In this document: one piece after another, positions 41,216 to 50,516 of the stretch
Layout of the letters: the number at the start of each line of letters is the position of its first letter
Position numbering within the stretch: the stretch's first letter is position 1
NCBI RefSeq assembly: GCF_013369485.1
Contig: NZ_JABWEB010000008.1
Coordinates: forward strand, 1-64,000
Source: Massilia sp. BJB1822
GTDB lineage: Bacteria > Pseudomonadota > Gammaproteobacteria > Burkholderiales > Burkholderiaceae_D
DNA length: 64,000 nt
Reading direction: 5' to 3'
Position numbers and translations under genes: made by a program
Notes under the pieces: model-generated
Told to the model about the DNA's origin: nothing
Databases searched by the model: none
The model's input: only the letters and a program-made list of their open reading frames with translations

Positions 41216-41881
41216 ATGAAGCATATCGTGTTATTCATGGCGTTGATGGTGGGGGCCGTTCCCCTGAGCTATAGCCAATGCTGCGGCTTCGGCATGAGCT
41301 ACAACAATGTGGTGGTGTGGCCAGTGCCGGATTTGCGCGTGCCTGTACCGTCGGCCACGGCGGAGAAGAAGACGGTCGAGCCGGCGGTGTCGCGCGCCAA
41401 ACCGGCGGTCGAGGCCAATGCGCATAAACTGTCGCTGCACTTCCCTCCGGACAAGCGCAAGGAGATGGCGCGGATTTATGTGCAAAGCATGGACATCTAC
41501 CTCAAGATCGAAAAGAAAATGGGCTGGACTTCGCGCGATCTGGCCGGCGGCCTCGCCGCTTTTGTGGTGGGGAATTACATGGTGCTGAAAGACACTGAAG
41601 TGTCCGATGAAGCCTTTGCCGCCGTGGCGCGCCAGTTCCGCTCCCAGGCTGGCTTGCGCGAACTGGGCAAGAGCCAGGATCAGGAAAAATTGCGCGATGT
41701 CTTCGAACAGAGCGCCATGCTCGGCACCTTTATGGCGCTGGCGCACAAGTCGCACCAGCAGCAGCCGCAAGCGCCCGATGTGTATGAGAACATGCGCAAT
41801 TCGGCCCAGGAGAGCTTGAAACTGGTGCTGCGTGCCGATCCCGCTACTTTGCGCATTGACGCCAGCGGCATCCGCCAGTAG
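41216..41881 (+). CDS. Secreted protein, DUF6683-like
   Basis: The start at 41216 is preceded by AAGGAGAGGG. The 221-residue product has a Sec signal peptide (KHIVLFMALMVGAVPLSYS), then QCCGFGMSYNNVVV, a Pro/Lys-rich linker, and a helical C-terminal domain. That domain reads LHFPPDKRKEMARIYVQSMDIYLKIEKKMGWTSRDLAGGLAAFVVGNYMVLKDTEVSDEAFAAVARQFR. It matches my recollection of the DUF6683 family of exported proteins; no function is known. It stands alone, 100 bp before the penicillin acylase gene. Confidence 0.65.
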   Translation: MKHIVLFMALMVGAVPLSYSQCCGFGMSYNNVVVWPVPDLRVPVPSATAEKKTVEPAVSRAKPAVEANAHKLSLHFPPDKRKEMARIYVQSMDIYLKIEKKMGWTSRDLAGGLAAFVVGNYMVLKDTEVSDEAFAAVARQFRSQAGLRELGKSQDQEKLRDVFEQSAMLGTFMALAHKSHQQQPQAPDVYENMRNSAQESLKLVLRADPATLRIDASGIRQ

Positions 41882-41980
41882 TCCGCCCGTGCGGCTTAAG
41901 GCTATTTACAATTTTTTTCCCGTGCCGCCATTGGATTTCTGGCAAGATTCCACCTGGGTTAATCTAAGCTGGAGAAGGCT

Positions 41981-44389
41981 ATGGCCGTGAGGAGCGCAGG
42001 CGGGGTTGGGCGATGGGTGAAACGCGGCGTGCTGTTGCTGTTGGCGCTGCTGGTGCTGGCCTTGCTGGCAGCCTGGTTCTTCCTGCGCGGCAGCCTGGCC
42101 CAGCTCGACGGGCGGCGCACTGCTTCGGGCTTGACGGCCACCGTCACCATCGCGCGCGACGCCCAGGGCGTTCCCACCATCTCCGGCAGCGACCGGCTGG
42201 ATGTGGCTTACGCCACCGGCTTTGTGCATGGACAGGACCGTTTCTTCCAGATGGACTTGCTGCGCCGCGTGGCGGCCGGCGAACTGTCCGAACTGTTCGG
42301 CCCTAAGGCGCTGGTGGTGGACCGGCCCAACCGTCTGCACCGCTTCCGCGCCCGCGCCGAGCAGGCCGTTGCTGCCTTGGCGCCGGCCGACCGCGCCCTG
42401 CTGGACCGCTATGCGGCCGGCGCCAATGAGGGCTTGAATGCGCTGGGTACCCGTCCTTTCGAATATGGTCTGATCGGCCTGAGTCCGCGCCCCTGGACGC
42501 CGGCCGACTCCCTGCTCGTGATCTGGGCCATGTATTTCGACCTGCAAGGCCGGCTGGAAGCGCGCGAGCTGGCGCGCGGCTGGCTGCGCGAGAACAGCTC
42601 GGCCGAGCAACTGGCCTTCCTGCTGCCCGAGGCGACCGCCTGGGATACGCCGCTCGATGGCGTGGCTCCGCCGCCGCCCGCGCCGTTGCCCGAACGCGCG
42701 CCCGACTGGTGGGGCAAGCAGGCCGCCAAGAATGGCGATGAAGTGGCCGCCATCGATTTCGTCGATTCCGTGGGCAGCAATAACTGGGCGCTGGCGGGCA
42801 GCCGCAATGGCGGCGGCGGCGCCATCGTGGCTGACGATATGCACCTTGGCATCAAGCTGCCGAATACCTGGTACCGCGCGGTGCTGGCGATTCCCGACGC
42901 GGCTGGCGGCACGCGGCGCCTGGTGGGCGTGACCTTGCCGGGCGCGCCGCTGATCGTGGTCGGCAGCAATGGCCGCGTGGCCTGGGGCTTTACCAACAGC
43001 TATGGCGACTATCTGGACCTGATCGCGGCCGAGGAAGATGCGGCGAAACCGGGGCAGGTCAAGCTGGCCGGCGGCGACTGGGAAAAGCTGACCGTGCATC
43101 AGGAAACTATCCTGGTCAAAGGCGCCGCAGCGGAACAATTGGCGGTGCGCGAAAGCTCGGCCGGGCCGCTGCGCCAGGCCGGTGGGCGCACTTACGCCGT
43201 GCATTGGACGGCGCATGCGCCGGGTGCCGTCAATGTGAATATGCGCAAGCTGGAGGCGGCCAATACCCTGGACGAGGCGCTGGCCATCGCCGCCACCATG
43301 GGCATTCCGGCCCAGAATTTCGTCGGCGGTGATGACAAGGGCAATATCGGCTGGACCATTGGCGGCTTGCTGCCGCGCCGTGCCGCGCCTGGCCTGGCAT
43401 CGACCTTCCCGCTGGCCGCCGATACCGTGAACGTGGGCTGGTCCGGCTGGCTGGCGCCGCAGAATTATCCGGTAGTGCGCAACCCGGCCAGCGGCCAGCT
43501 GCACACGGCCAACAGCCGCCAACTGCTTGGTCCCGGCGCGGAGCTGCTGGGCGACGGCGGCCTCGATCTGGGCGCGCGTTCGCGGCAGGTGAGCGCCAGC
43601 CTGACAGCGCTGGGCGCCCAGGCCGACGAACGCGCCGTGTATGGCGTGATGCTGGACGACCGGGCCCTGTTCATGGCCGGCTGGCGCGAGCGCGCGCTGG
43701 CGGCGCTGGCCACGCCGGGCGCCAGCTCCGATCCGAAACGCGCCGAATTGGCGCGTCTGCTGAAAACCGGTTGGAACGGTCGCGCCAGCGTCGATTCCAC
43801 GGCTTACCGCATCACGCGCGGTTTCATGTGGTCGCTGTACGAGCTGCTGTACGGCGCCGCCAATGCCGATCTGCACAAGCTCGATGAGGAGGCGCGCATC
43901 TCCACTGCCACGGCACGCTGGCCGGCGGTGCTGGCGCGCCTGCTGGACGAGCAGCCGGCCGGCTGGCTGCCCGCGCAGTATCCCAACTGGACGGCGCTGC
44001 AGCTGGCGGCCCTGGACCGCACGGCGGCCGAGCTGGCGCCGGACGGCAAGCCACTGTCCGCCGCCACCTGGGGCGCGCGCAACACGGCCGGTATCGCCCA
44101 CCCGATCGCCGGCGCCGTGCCGGCGCTGCGCCAGTGGCTCAGCGTGCCGCCCGACCAGCTGCCCGGCGATAGCAATATGCCGCGCGTGGCGGGGCGCAGC
44201 TTCGGCCAGTCCGAACGGCTGACTGTCTCGCCGGGACGGGAAGAGCAGGGCATCTTCAATATGCCGGGCGGGCAGAGCGGCCACCCGCTGTCGCCCTTCT
44301 TCCTGGCCGGACATGAAGATTGGGTAAAAGGCAAGCCGACGCCCCTGCTGCCCGGTCCCGCGCAATACCTGTTGACCCTGACCAAATAG
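41981..44389 (+). CDS. Penicillin acylase family Ntn-hydrolase
   Basis: The 802-residue precursor has an N-terminal TM/signal segment (about 14-35), a domain with DRLDVAYATGFVHGQDRFFQMDLLRR, and the autocleavage site at G-S266 in VGSNNWALAG. Ser266 becomes the N-terminal nucleophile of the beta chain. The oxyanion-hole and calcium-site regions (MHLGIKLPNTWYRAVL, NFVGGDDKGNIGW) look intact. Substrates in this family include beta-lactams and acyl-homoserine lactones, so quorum quenching or amide turnover in the periplasm is possible; the sequence does not choose between them. Confidence 0.92.
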   Translation: MAVRSAGGVGRWVKRGVLLLLALLVLALLAAWFFLRGSLAQLDGRRTASGLTATVTIARDAQGVPTISGSDRLDVAYATGFVHGQDRFFQMDLLRRVAAGELSELFGPKALVVDRPNRLHRFRARAEQAVAALAPADRALLDRYAAGANEGLNALGTRPFEYGLIGLSPRPWTPADSLLVIWAMYFDLQGRLEARELARGWLRENSSAEQLAFLLPEATAWDTPLDGVAPPPPAPLPERAPDWWGKQAAKNGDEVAAIDFVDSVGSNNWALAGSRNGGGGAIVADDMHLGIKLPNTWYRAVLAIPDAAGGTRRLVGVTLPGAPLIVVGSNGRVAWGFTNSYGDYLDLIAAEEDAAKPGQVKLAGGDWEKLTVHQETILVKGAAAEQLAVRESSAGPLRQAGGRTYAVHWTAHAPGAVNVNMRKLEAANTLDEALAIAATMGIPAQNFVGGDDKGNIGWTIGGLLPRRAAPGLASTFPLAADTVNVGWSGWLAPQNYPVVRNPASGQLHTANSRQLLGPGAELLGDGGLDLGARSRQVSASLTALGAQADERAVYGVMLDDRALFMAGWRERALAALATPGASSDPKRAELARLLKTGWNGRASVDSTAYRITRGFMWSLYELLYGAANADLHKLDEEARISTATARWPAVLARLLDEQPAGWLPAQYPNWTALQLAALDRTAAELAPDGKPLSAATWGARNTAGIAHPIAGAVPALRQWLSVPPDQLPGDSNMPRVAGRSFGQSERLTVSPGREEQGIFNMPGGQSGHPLSPFFLAGHEDWVKGKPTPLLPGPAQYLLTLTK

Positions 44390-44463
44390 CCTTGCCGCGG
44401 GCTTTGGGTGCATAATGCAGGCTGGTCGTCTGCATCTTGAACTCAATCCCCGGCGAGGCAAGC

Positions 44464-45393
44464 ATGGTCAACGATTTTGCCGCAGCATCCAGGGCCACCA
44501 TGGCCTTCCTGCGCGAGCGGCTCGGTTTTCAGCTCTGGATGGTGACGCGCACCGAAGGCAATGACTGGATCGTGCTGCACACCCTGGACCAGGGCTACGG
44601 CGTCAATCCCGGCAAAGTGTTTTGCTGGTCCGATTCCTTCTGCTCGCGCATGGCGCAAGGCTTGGGGCCGAATATCGCGCCCCAGGCCAGTGCCGTGCCG
44701 GCCTACGCCAACGCCCCGATTGGACAGCAGGTGCCGATCGGCGCCTATGTCGGCGTCCCCCTGCGGCGCGCCGACGGCAGCCTGTTCGGCACCCTGTGCG
44801 CCATCGACCCCGAACCCCAGCCTGAACGCATCCGCGAAGAGCAGCCCATGCTGCTCCTGCTGGCCGAACTGCTGAGCGGTCTGCTGGAAAGCGAGTTGAG
44901 CACCGCCGACGCCGTGCGCCGCGCCGAACGTGCCGAGCTCGACGCCACGCGCGACGGCATGACCGACCTCTACAACCGGCGCGGCTGGGACATGCTGCTG
45001 GCGCGCGAAGAAGAACGCTGCCGGCGCTATGGCCATCCCGCCTGCGTCGTCTCGCTCGACCTGGACGACCTCAAATTCATCAATGACACCCAAGGCCACG
45101 CCGCCGGCGACCTGCTGCTGCGGCGCGCCGGACAAGCCATGAACGAAGTCACGCGCGCCTCCGACGTGGTGGCCCGGCTGGGCGGCGACGAATTTGCCAT
45201 CCTGATGGTCGAATGCGACTACTTCGACTCCCAAGCCATGCTGCAGCGCCTGCAGGAAACCCTGGCCGGACATGGCGTGCGCGCCTCGCTCGGCATGGCC
45301 ATGCGAAAATCCGGCTACGACCTGCAAGAAGCCTTCGAAATGGCCGACGCCGAAATGTACCGCTCCAAGCGCAACCGCAAAGTCCTCAACTAA
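44464..45393 (+). CDS. GAF-GGDEF diguanylate cyclase
   Basis: The 309-residue cytoplasmic protein starts at 44464 (GAGG upstream; a TTG at 44437 is less likely). An N-terminal GAF domain (about 10-140: WIVLHTLDQGYGVNPGKVFCWSDSFC, PIGAYVGVPLRRADGSLFGTLCAIDPEP) is followed by a GGDEF domain. That domain has the substrate segment DLDDLKFINDTQGHAAGD and the active-site RLGGDEFAIL, so cyclic-di-GMP synthesis should be functional. No RxxD inhibitory site is evident immediately before GGDEF. It is followed by the composite repeat. Confidence 0.93.
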   Translation: MVNDFAAASRATMAFLRERLGFQLWMVTRTEGNDWIVLHTLDQGYGVNPGKVFCWSDSFCSRMAQGLGPNIAPQASAVPAYANAPIGQQVPIGAYVGVPLRRADGSLFGTLCAIDPEPQPERIREEQPMLLLLAELLSGLLESELSTADAVRRAERAELDATRDGMTDLYNRRGWDMLLAREEERCRRYGHPACVVSLDLDDLKFINDTQGHAAGDLLLRRAGQAMNEVTRASDVVARLGGDEFAILMVECDYFDSQAMLQRLQETLAGHGVRASLGMAMRKSGYDLQEAFEMADAEMYRSKRNRKVLN

Positions 45394-45400
45394 ACCCTTC

Positions 45401-45531
45401 CTTTGATCTGCGTCAAACAATGTCCACCCTGGTGCCAGGCACCAGAGTAGGACATTCTTTGACATAGATCAGTAAATGTCCGACCTCAGTGCCTGACACC
45501 AGGGTAGGACATTGTTTGCGCTGGATCAAAG
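45401..45531. repeat. Composite palindromic repeat with Fnr/Anr-like boxes
   Basis: Two related hairpin units carry inner arms TGGTGCC/GGCACCA-like and outer AATGTCC/GGACATT arms. They are flanked by an inverted pair in which 45402-45426 reads nearly the same as the reverse complement of 45507-45531 (both contain TTTGATC...CAAACAATGTCC). Three segments resemble the Fnr/Anr consensus TTGAT-N4-ATCAA: TTGATCTGCGTCAA (45403-45416, 9 of 10), TTGACATAGATCAG (45459-45472, 8 of 10) and TTGCGCTGGATCAA (45516-45529, 8 of 10). The right end runs into the 3' end of the acyltransferase gene and encodes its last residues. Confidence 0.75.
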
Positions 45532-46661
45532 CGCGGCGTGGCGCCGGCTGCCAGGCCGAAGGGCAGGTGGAGCCAGGGCAGGCGGCGGACCAGCTCGAAG
45601 ATGGTGAAGCTGGCGCTTAGCGTGAGTATGACCAGGACCATGCCTTCCAGCATGGGCGGCAAGCCGGCGATTTGCAGATTGTGGGCGAGCACGACGATCA
45701 GCGTCTGGTGCAGGATGTAGACGGGGAAGACGGCCTGGTTGAGATAGCGCCGCTCGGGACTGTCGAAGTTCAGATGGCGGTGGGCGTAGCCGCAAGCGGC
45801 GACCAGGGCGCACCATTGCAGCAGGGCGTAGATGCAGTGCTGGACCTTGTGCCATTGCTGCAGGACGCCGGGCAGCGAGTAGTAGGTCATCAGTCCGGCC
45901 CAGCAGCATAGCGCCGTGGCCAGCGCGGGCAGACGCAGCTTGTCCAGGGCTTGCCAGAAGCGCGGCTGGGCGGCGAGCAGGGCGCCGAGCAGGAACAGGG
46001 GCAGGTAGGTGGCGTGGTTGTGCCAGTCCCAGACCAGATTGTTCTTGTGCGGGAAGGACGCCAGCAGCAGGAGGCGGCCCAGCGCCAGGAAGGCGGCCGG
46101 CAGCAGGATCAGGCGCCAGCCTTGCAGCAGGCGCGCCAATGCGGCGCCGGCACGCGTGGCCCAGGCTGCGGGCAGGGCGGCCAGCAGCAGGGTGTAGACC
46201 CATAGATAGGGCAGGAACCATAGGTGGTTCCAGGTCGGCAGGGTCAGGCAGTCGTTGCCGCGGCAGAAGCCGTGATAGGCGTGCACATACAGGTCCATGA
46301 AGTTGCCGTAGCCGCCGCTGTAGCCCAGTTTTTCGACCACTTCCAGATAGGCTTGCGGCGGCACGATGACGAACATGCCGAAGAGTAGCGGCACCAGCAG
46401 GCGCGCGCTGCGCTGGCGCACAAAGGCGAAACGTCCCAGCTTGCGCAGCAGGCAGGCGGCGGCCGCACCGGAGATCAGGAACAGTAGTCCCATGCGCCAG
46501 GGCGCGGACAGCATCATCAGCGGTTCGATGGTGTCGCTGGCATGCGGACTCTTTACATGCCAGTCCCAGGTGACGTAATACATGCCGACGTGGTACAGCA
46601 CCAGCAGGAAGAAGGCCAGGATGCGCAGCCAGTCGAGGAAGTACAGGCGATTTGTTTTCAT
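45486..46661 (-). CDS. Acyltransferase-3 family membrane protein (OpgC-like)
   Basis: The ATG at 46661 has AGGGAA upstream and gives 391 residues with about ten TM helices. The opening RLYFLDWLRILAFFLLVLYHVGMYYVTW contains the family RxxxDxLR-like motif and a catalytic-candidate His. Family members O-acylate membrane-periphery polysaccharides, glucans or lipids; the closest recollection is the OpgC/MdoC-like branch. The final residues (FDPAQTMSYPGVRH) are encoded by the composite repeat, so the native C-terminus may have been replaced by repeat insertion. It is downstream of the LytS/LytR-like genes on the same strand. Confidence 0.85.
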   Translation of the reverse strand: MKTNRLYFLDWLRILAFFLLVLYHVGMYYVTWDWHVKSPHASDTIEPLMMLSAPWRMGLLFLISGAAAACLLRKLGRFAFVRQRSARLLVPLLFGMFVIVPPQAYLEVVEKLGYSGGYGNFMDLYVHAYHGFCRGNDCLTLPTWNHLWFLPYLWVYTLLLAALPAAWATRAGAALARLLQGWRLILLPAAFLALGRLLLLASFPHKNNLVWDWHNHATYLPLFLLGALLAAQPRFWQALDKLRLPALATALCCWAGLMTYYSLPGVLQQWHKVQHCIYALLQWCALVAACGYAHRHLNFDSPERRYLNQAVFPVYILHQTLIVVLAHNLQIAGLPPMLEGMVLVILTLSASFTIFELVRRLPWLHLPFGLAAGATPRFDPAQTMSYPGVRH

Positions 46662-46767
46662 TCTCAATTCCCTGAAGATTGGAAGTAGCGCCAGCATAAA
46701 AAGGAGTGCGCCGGCCGGCCAGTCATAAGTGGCGAGCCGGGGGATGGGCGGGGCGAGCCGCCGAAGG

Positions 46768-47523
46768 CTAAGCGAGATGGGCGAGCAGGGCGGCGCGGTA
46801 GGCGCGGCTCAGGGGCGCGCGGGCGCCGCTGCGCAGCAGGATGTCGCCGTCGCCCTTGTCGTTGGCGACGATGCTGCTGATGCAGGCCAGGCGCACGGCG
46901 GCGCGCCGGTGGCTGCGCTGAAAAGCGCCGCCAAGCTGTTCGAGCAGGGCGGACAGGGTTTGGCGCAGCAGCGGGTGGCTGTCGGCCGTATGCAGGATGA
47001 CATAGTTGTCGGCCGTTTCCAGCCACTCGATTTCGTCGACGCGCACGATGCGGGTCAAGCCCCGCTCGCTGACCAGCAGATGCTGCACGCGCTCGGGCAG
47101 CAGGGCGGCGGGCGGCGCACTGGCTTGCGGCGCGCTGGCGGCCGCGTCCACCGACGCGGCCTGGCGCAAGGCCAGGCGTTCGCGCAGGCGCTGCAGGGCG
47201 CGTTGCAGGCGGGCATGGTCGTAGGGCTTGAGTAGGTAGTCGATGGCGTTGGCGTCGAAGGCACGCACCGCGTATTCGTCGTAGGCGGTGACGAAGACCA
47301 GCAGTGGCGCGGGCTGCGGCAGCGAGGCTGCCACTTCCAGTCCGCTTACTTCCGGCATTTGAATGTCGAGAAAAACGGCGTCGGGTGCGAAAGCGGCGAT
47401 TTTCTCCAGCGCTTCGACGCCGTCGCGCGCTTCTTCCAGCGCCGTGATGCCGCTTTCCTGCGCCAGCAGGCGGCGTAGCTTTTCGCGCGCCGGGCGTTCG
47501 TCGTCCACGATCAGCAGGCGCAT
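46768..47523 (-). CDS. LytTR-family response regulator
   Basis: The 251-residue regulator has a receiver domain with the acidic pair in LLIVDDERPA, phospho-acceptor D53 in AVFLDIQMPE, Thr in VFVTAYDEYA and Lys in DYLLKPYD. An Ala/Pro linker leads to a LytTR DNA-binding domain (about 150-251: ERVQHLLVSERGLTRIVRVDEIEWLETADNYVILHTADSHPLLRQTLSALLEQL, then FQRSHRRAAVRL). The start overlaps the kinase gene by 13 bp. It resembles the AlgR/LytR pairs; its target could be the acyltransferase gene next door. Confidence 0.93.
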   Translation of the reverse strand: MRLLIVDDERPAREKLRRLLAQESGITALEEARDGVEALEKIAAFAPDAVFLDIQMPEVSGLEVAASLPQPAPLLVFVTAYDEYAVRAFDANAIDYLLKPYDHARLQRALQRLRERLALRQAASVDAAASAPQASAPPAALLPERVQHLLVSERGLTRIVRVDEIEWLETADNYVILHTADSHPLLRQTLSALLEQLGGAFQRSHRRAAVRLACISSIVANDKGDGDILLRSGARAPLSRAYRAALLAHLA

Positions 47524-48584
47524 GGCAGCCTTATCTCGGCGCGCACGCCGTGGGGAATGAGCTGGCGCAATTCCAGCGTGGCAGCATCGCCATACAGCGT
47601 TTGCAGGCGGGCGCGCAGATTGCGCAGGCCAATGCCGCCTGCTGGTGCGCCTTCCGCGCTGCTAGCCGGGGCCAGTTGGCCCGCATCGTCTTCAACCGTC
47701 AGATGCAGCATGCCATCGGCGCGCCGTGTCGTCACGCTGATGCGGGTCAGGCCGCGCCGGCGTTCGACCGTGTGCTTGAAGACGTTTTCCAGCAGCGGCT
47801 GCAAACTCATGACCGGGACCAGGCAGGCCTCTGCTTCCGGATCGAGCCGCCAATCGATCTGCACGCGGTCGGCGAAGCGTTCGCCCATCAGCGCCGCGTA
47901 GCCGCGCAGCAGGCGCAGCTCGGTGGACAGCGGCGCTTGGGCACTGCCGCTGGCGTCGAGCGTGGCGCGCAGCATATCGGCCAGCTGGGTGAGCGTGGCG
48001 TCGGCGCGCTGCACATCCTCGTGCATCAGCGAGGAGACGGTATTCAAGGCGTTGAACAGGAAATGCGGCTGCATCTGCTGCGTCAGGCTTTGCAATTGGG
48101 CTTCGCGCAACAAGGCGTGGCTTTGCTCGGCGCGCAGGCGTGCCTGCAGCATGTTTTGAAAGGACAGCACGCCAAACAGGATCACGACGAAGATGGTAAA
48201 AAATACCGTGATCTTCACGTTCTCATACAGGAAGGTCTGCCCCCATGGCGCATGCGAGTAGGTCCGTTCAGCCAGTGCATAAACGGTATGGCGCATGCCG
48301 AAAGCCAGTGGCACAAAGACGGCCCAGGTCACGGGCAGCCAGATTGCCTGGCGCGTGAACCAGCGCCAGGGTGTGGCCAGCAGATGGTCGTGGCGCCGCG
48401 TGAAATGCCTTTGCAGGAAAAGCAGGGCGGTCGATGCCAGGGCGGATGAGCCTTCCCACAGCACCGGCTGCCAAAGCGGCCCCTCATTGCCGTTGCGCTG
48501 GAAATCCTGGATGGCCGTTACCGTCAGCAAAAGCCAGAACAGCAGCCATGCTATGCCCAACAGGATTTGCGTGCGCTGGTTCAT
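47511..48584 (-). CDS. LytS/AlgZ-like membrane histidine kinase
   Basis: The 357-residue kinase has four TM helices in the first ~150 residues, a linking helix, and the His_kinase (PF06580) phospho-acceptor region LREAQLQSLTQQMQPHFLFNALNTVSSLMHED. The HATPase domain shows VPVMSLQPLLENVFKH and the glycine-rich PAGGIGLRNLRARL. It lacks a dedicated sensor domain. It is coupled to the LytTR regulator by a 13-bp overlap and follows the Na+/H+ antiporter gene by 9 bp, so the three may be co-transcribed. Confidence 0.92.
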   Translation of the reverse strand: MNQRTQILLGIAWLLFWLLLTVTAIQDFQRNGNEGPLWQPVLWEGSSALASTALLFLQRHFTRRHDHLLATPWRWFTRQAIWLPVTWAVFVPLAFGMRHTVYALAERTYSHAPWGQTFLYENVKITVFFTIFVVILFGVLSFQNMLQARLRAEQSHALLREAQLQSLTQQMQPHFLFNALNTVSSLMHEDVQRADATLTQLADMLRATLDASGSAQAPLSTELRLLRGYAALMGERFADRVQIDWRLDPEAEACLVPVMSLQPLLENVFKHTVERRRGLTRISVTTRRADGMLHLTVEDDAGQLAPASSAEGAPAGGIGLRNLRARLQTLYGDAATLELRQLIPHGVRAEIRLPCAC

Positions 48585-48593
48585 GGAGGGTGT

Positions 48594-50228
48594 TTAGCGG
48601 TAGCGCGCTTCGGCCAGATCCAGCTCGCGCACCAGTTTGCGCGACAGCTCGTCGGACAGGCGGTCATGCCGCGCCAGGTTGAAGATGGCGCGCCGCTCGG
48701 CCTGCAAGGCCGCCAGACGCAGCGCGCGTTCGGCCTGGTCGCGCTTGCGGAATTTGACGGCATCGTCGCCCAGCGATGTGCCGACATTTAGGCGATGCTG
48801 GTAGAGGGCGATCACGCGTGCCGCCGCCTGTGGATAGACTTCCGGATCGGCACTGAGCGGCATCAGTTCCACCTGGGCCGCCTCGATGGCGACGATGGCC
48901 GCCGCCGCCGCTTCGCGCCGCGCCAGGTCTTCCTGCTGCTGCTCGGCCGGTTCGCGCGGGAACTGCATGCCGGCTAGCAGGCGCGGCAAGCCGATGCTGG
49001 CCGCCAGCAGGGAAATCAGGATCACCGCGCTGGCCAGGAAGATGGTCAGATCGCGCGCCGGGAAGGGCGAACCGTCGGGCAGGGTCAGGGGCAGGGTCAT
49101 CACGCCGGCCAGCGTGATGGCGCCGCGCACGCCGGCCAGCGAGGTGGCCAGCAGCAGACGCCAATGCGGGCGCTGCGCATGCTCGCCGCGCTTGCCCTTC
49201 TTGTACAGGGTGATGCGCAAGGTAGCCCAGACCCAGATGAAGCGCAGGGCCAGCAGGCCAAGGCTGACGCTGAAGGCATACAGCACCAGCCACCAGGGAT
49301 TCACATGGCCGCTCTGCTCCAGCGAGGCGCGCGCGCCATGCAGGATATCGGGCAATTGCTCGCCCAGCAGCACAAACATCACGCCGTTCAGCGAGAACTG
49401 CACCGTGTCCCATACCGCCGAGCGCTGGATGCGGGTCGCCGCCAGCGTGTGGCCGCTCAGCTCCACATAGCTCATGGCGATGCCGGCCGCCACCGCCGCC
49501 AGGATGCCGGAAGCGTGGTAGTGCTCGGCCACCATATAGGCGCCGAAAGGAATCAGCAGATTGACGAGAATGGGCGAGCCATTCGGTTCGCCGAAATGGC
49601 GGGTCAGCCAGCGCTGCACCCAGGTCACGATGACAGTCGCGCCCAGGCCGATGGCGACGCCGGCGCCGGCCAGCCAGAGGAAAGTGATCGAAGCCTGGGC
49701 CACGGAAAACGCGCCCGTCAGCGCCGCCGCCACGGCAAAGCGGAAGCACACCAGGCCACTGGCGTCGTTGAGCAGGGATTCGCCTTCCAGGATGTGCATC
49801 AGGCGTTTGGGAATCGGCGCGCGCGAAGCGATCGAGGACACGGCCACCGGATCGGTGGGCGAGACGATGGCCGCCAGCGCGAACGCCACCGCCAGCGGCA
49901 TGGCAGGAATCAGCAGGTGGATCAGATAGCCCGCACCCAGCACGGTGAACACCACCAGGCCCAGGGCCAGTTCCAAAATCACTACCTTATCGCGCAGCAG
50001 CCCGCTTTTCGGGATGCGCCAGCCGTCGAGAAAGAGCAGGGGCGGCAGGAAGAGCAGGAAAAAGATTTCAGGATCAAGCGTGACGCCATGGCCGGTAAAA
50101 GCGGCAATCAGCGCACCCAGCGCGATCTGCACCAGCGGCAAAGGCAGTGACACAGGCAGCAAGCGCACCAGATAAGCGCTGGCAATCACGGCCAGCAGCA
50201 TGGCCAAAACGATTTCGATCGACTCCAT
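48594..50228 (-). CDS. CPA1-family Na+/H+ antiporter
   Basis: This 544-residue protein runs from the ATG at 50228 (AAGGG upstream); a frame extension to 50276 is discarded. About 12 TM helices carry the CPA1 marks: FLLFLPPLLFLDGW, ALAAIVSPTDPVAVSSI with the conserved Asp, ILEGESLLNDASGLVCFRFA with ND, and the RGAITLAGVMTLPL Arg segment. A cytoplasmic tail of about 110 residues (ARREAAAAAIVAIEAAQVELMPL...) follows. It likely extrudes Na+ (or K+) in exchange for protons for pH and salt homeostasis. It is divergent from tRNA-Gly. Confidence 0.93.
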   Translation of the reverse strand: MESIEIVLAMLLAVIASAYLVRLLPVSLPLPLVQIALGALIAAFTGHGVTLDPEIFFLLFLPPLLFLDGWRIPKSGLLRDKVVILELALGLVVFTVLGAGYLIHLLIPAMPLAVAFALAAIVSPTDPVAVSSIASRAPIPKRLMHILEGESLLNDASGLVCFRFAVAAALTGAFSVAQASITFLWLAGAGVAIGLGATVIVTWVQRWLTRHFGEPNGSPILVNLLIPFGAYMVAEHYHASGILAAVAAGIAMSYVELSGHTLAATRIQRSAVWDTVQFSLNGVMFVLLGEQLPDILHGARASLEQSGHVNPWWLVLYAFSVSLGLLALRFIWVWATLRITLYKKGKRGEHAQRPHWRLLLATSLAGVRGAITLAGVMTLPLTLPDGSPFPARDLTIFLASAVILISLLAASIGLPRLLAGMQFPREPAEQQQEDLARREAAAAAIVAIEAAQVELMPLSADPEVYPQAAARVIALYQHRLNVGTSLGDDAVKFRKRDQAERALRLAALQAERRAIFNLARHDRLSDELSRKLVRELDLAEARYR

Positions 50229-50364
50229 TGAACCCTTTATACGTACACATTCCCGCGCGGCGCGGCGGCGAGCCACATTATATAGTCGACATCCTTGCCT
50301 CTGGTTAAAGTGAAAAATGGGGCTGGCATTTTGCGAGCTGTTCTGTCATAATCATGCCTCGTTT

Positions 50365-50440
50365 GCGGGAATAGCTCAGTTGGTAGAGCGCAACCTTGCC
50401 AAGGTTGAGGTCGAGAGTTCGAGACTCTTTTCCCGCTCCA
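50365..50440 (+). tRNA. tRNA-Gly (anticodon GCC)
   Basis: This 76-nt cloverleaf has acceptor GCGGGAA (50365-50371) pairing TTCCCGC (50430-50436), discriminator T and encoded CCA (50438-50440). The D arm reads AGCTC..GAGC, the anticodon stem AACCT..AGGTT carries loop TTGCCAA with anticodon GCC, and the T arm has TTCGAGA. It is alone, followed by a strong terminator. Confidence 0.97.
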
Positions 50441-50450
50441 GAATTCAGAA

Positions 50451-50475
50451 AAAGGAAGCTTCGGCTTCCTTTTTT
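50451..50475 (+). terminator. Intrinsic terminator of tRNA-Gly
   Basis: AAAGGAAGC (50451-50459), a TTCG tetraloop and GCTTCCTTT (50464-50472) form a 9-bp stem continuing into TTT. This is a textbook rho-independent terminator 10 bp after the tRNA. Confidence 0.95.
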
Positions 50476-50516
50476 GCATTCCGGCGGCGGGAAATAGGCA
50501 ATGTTATACTGAAGAC

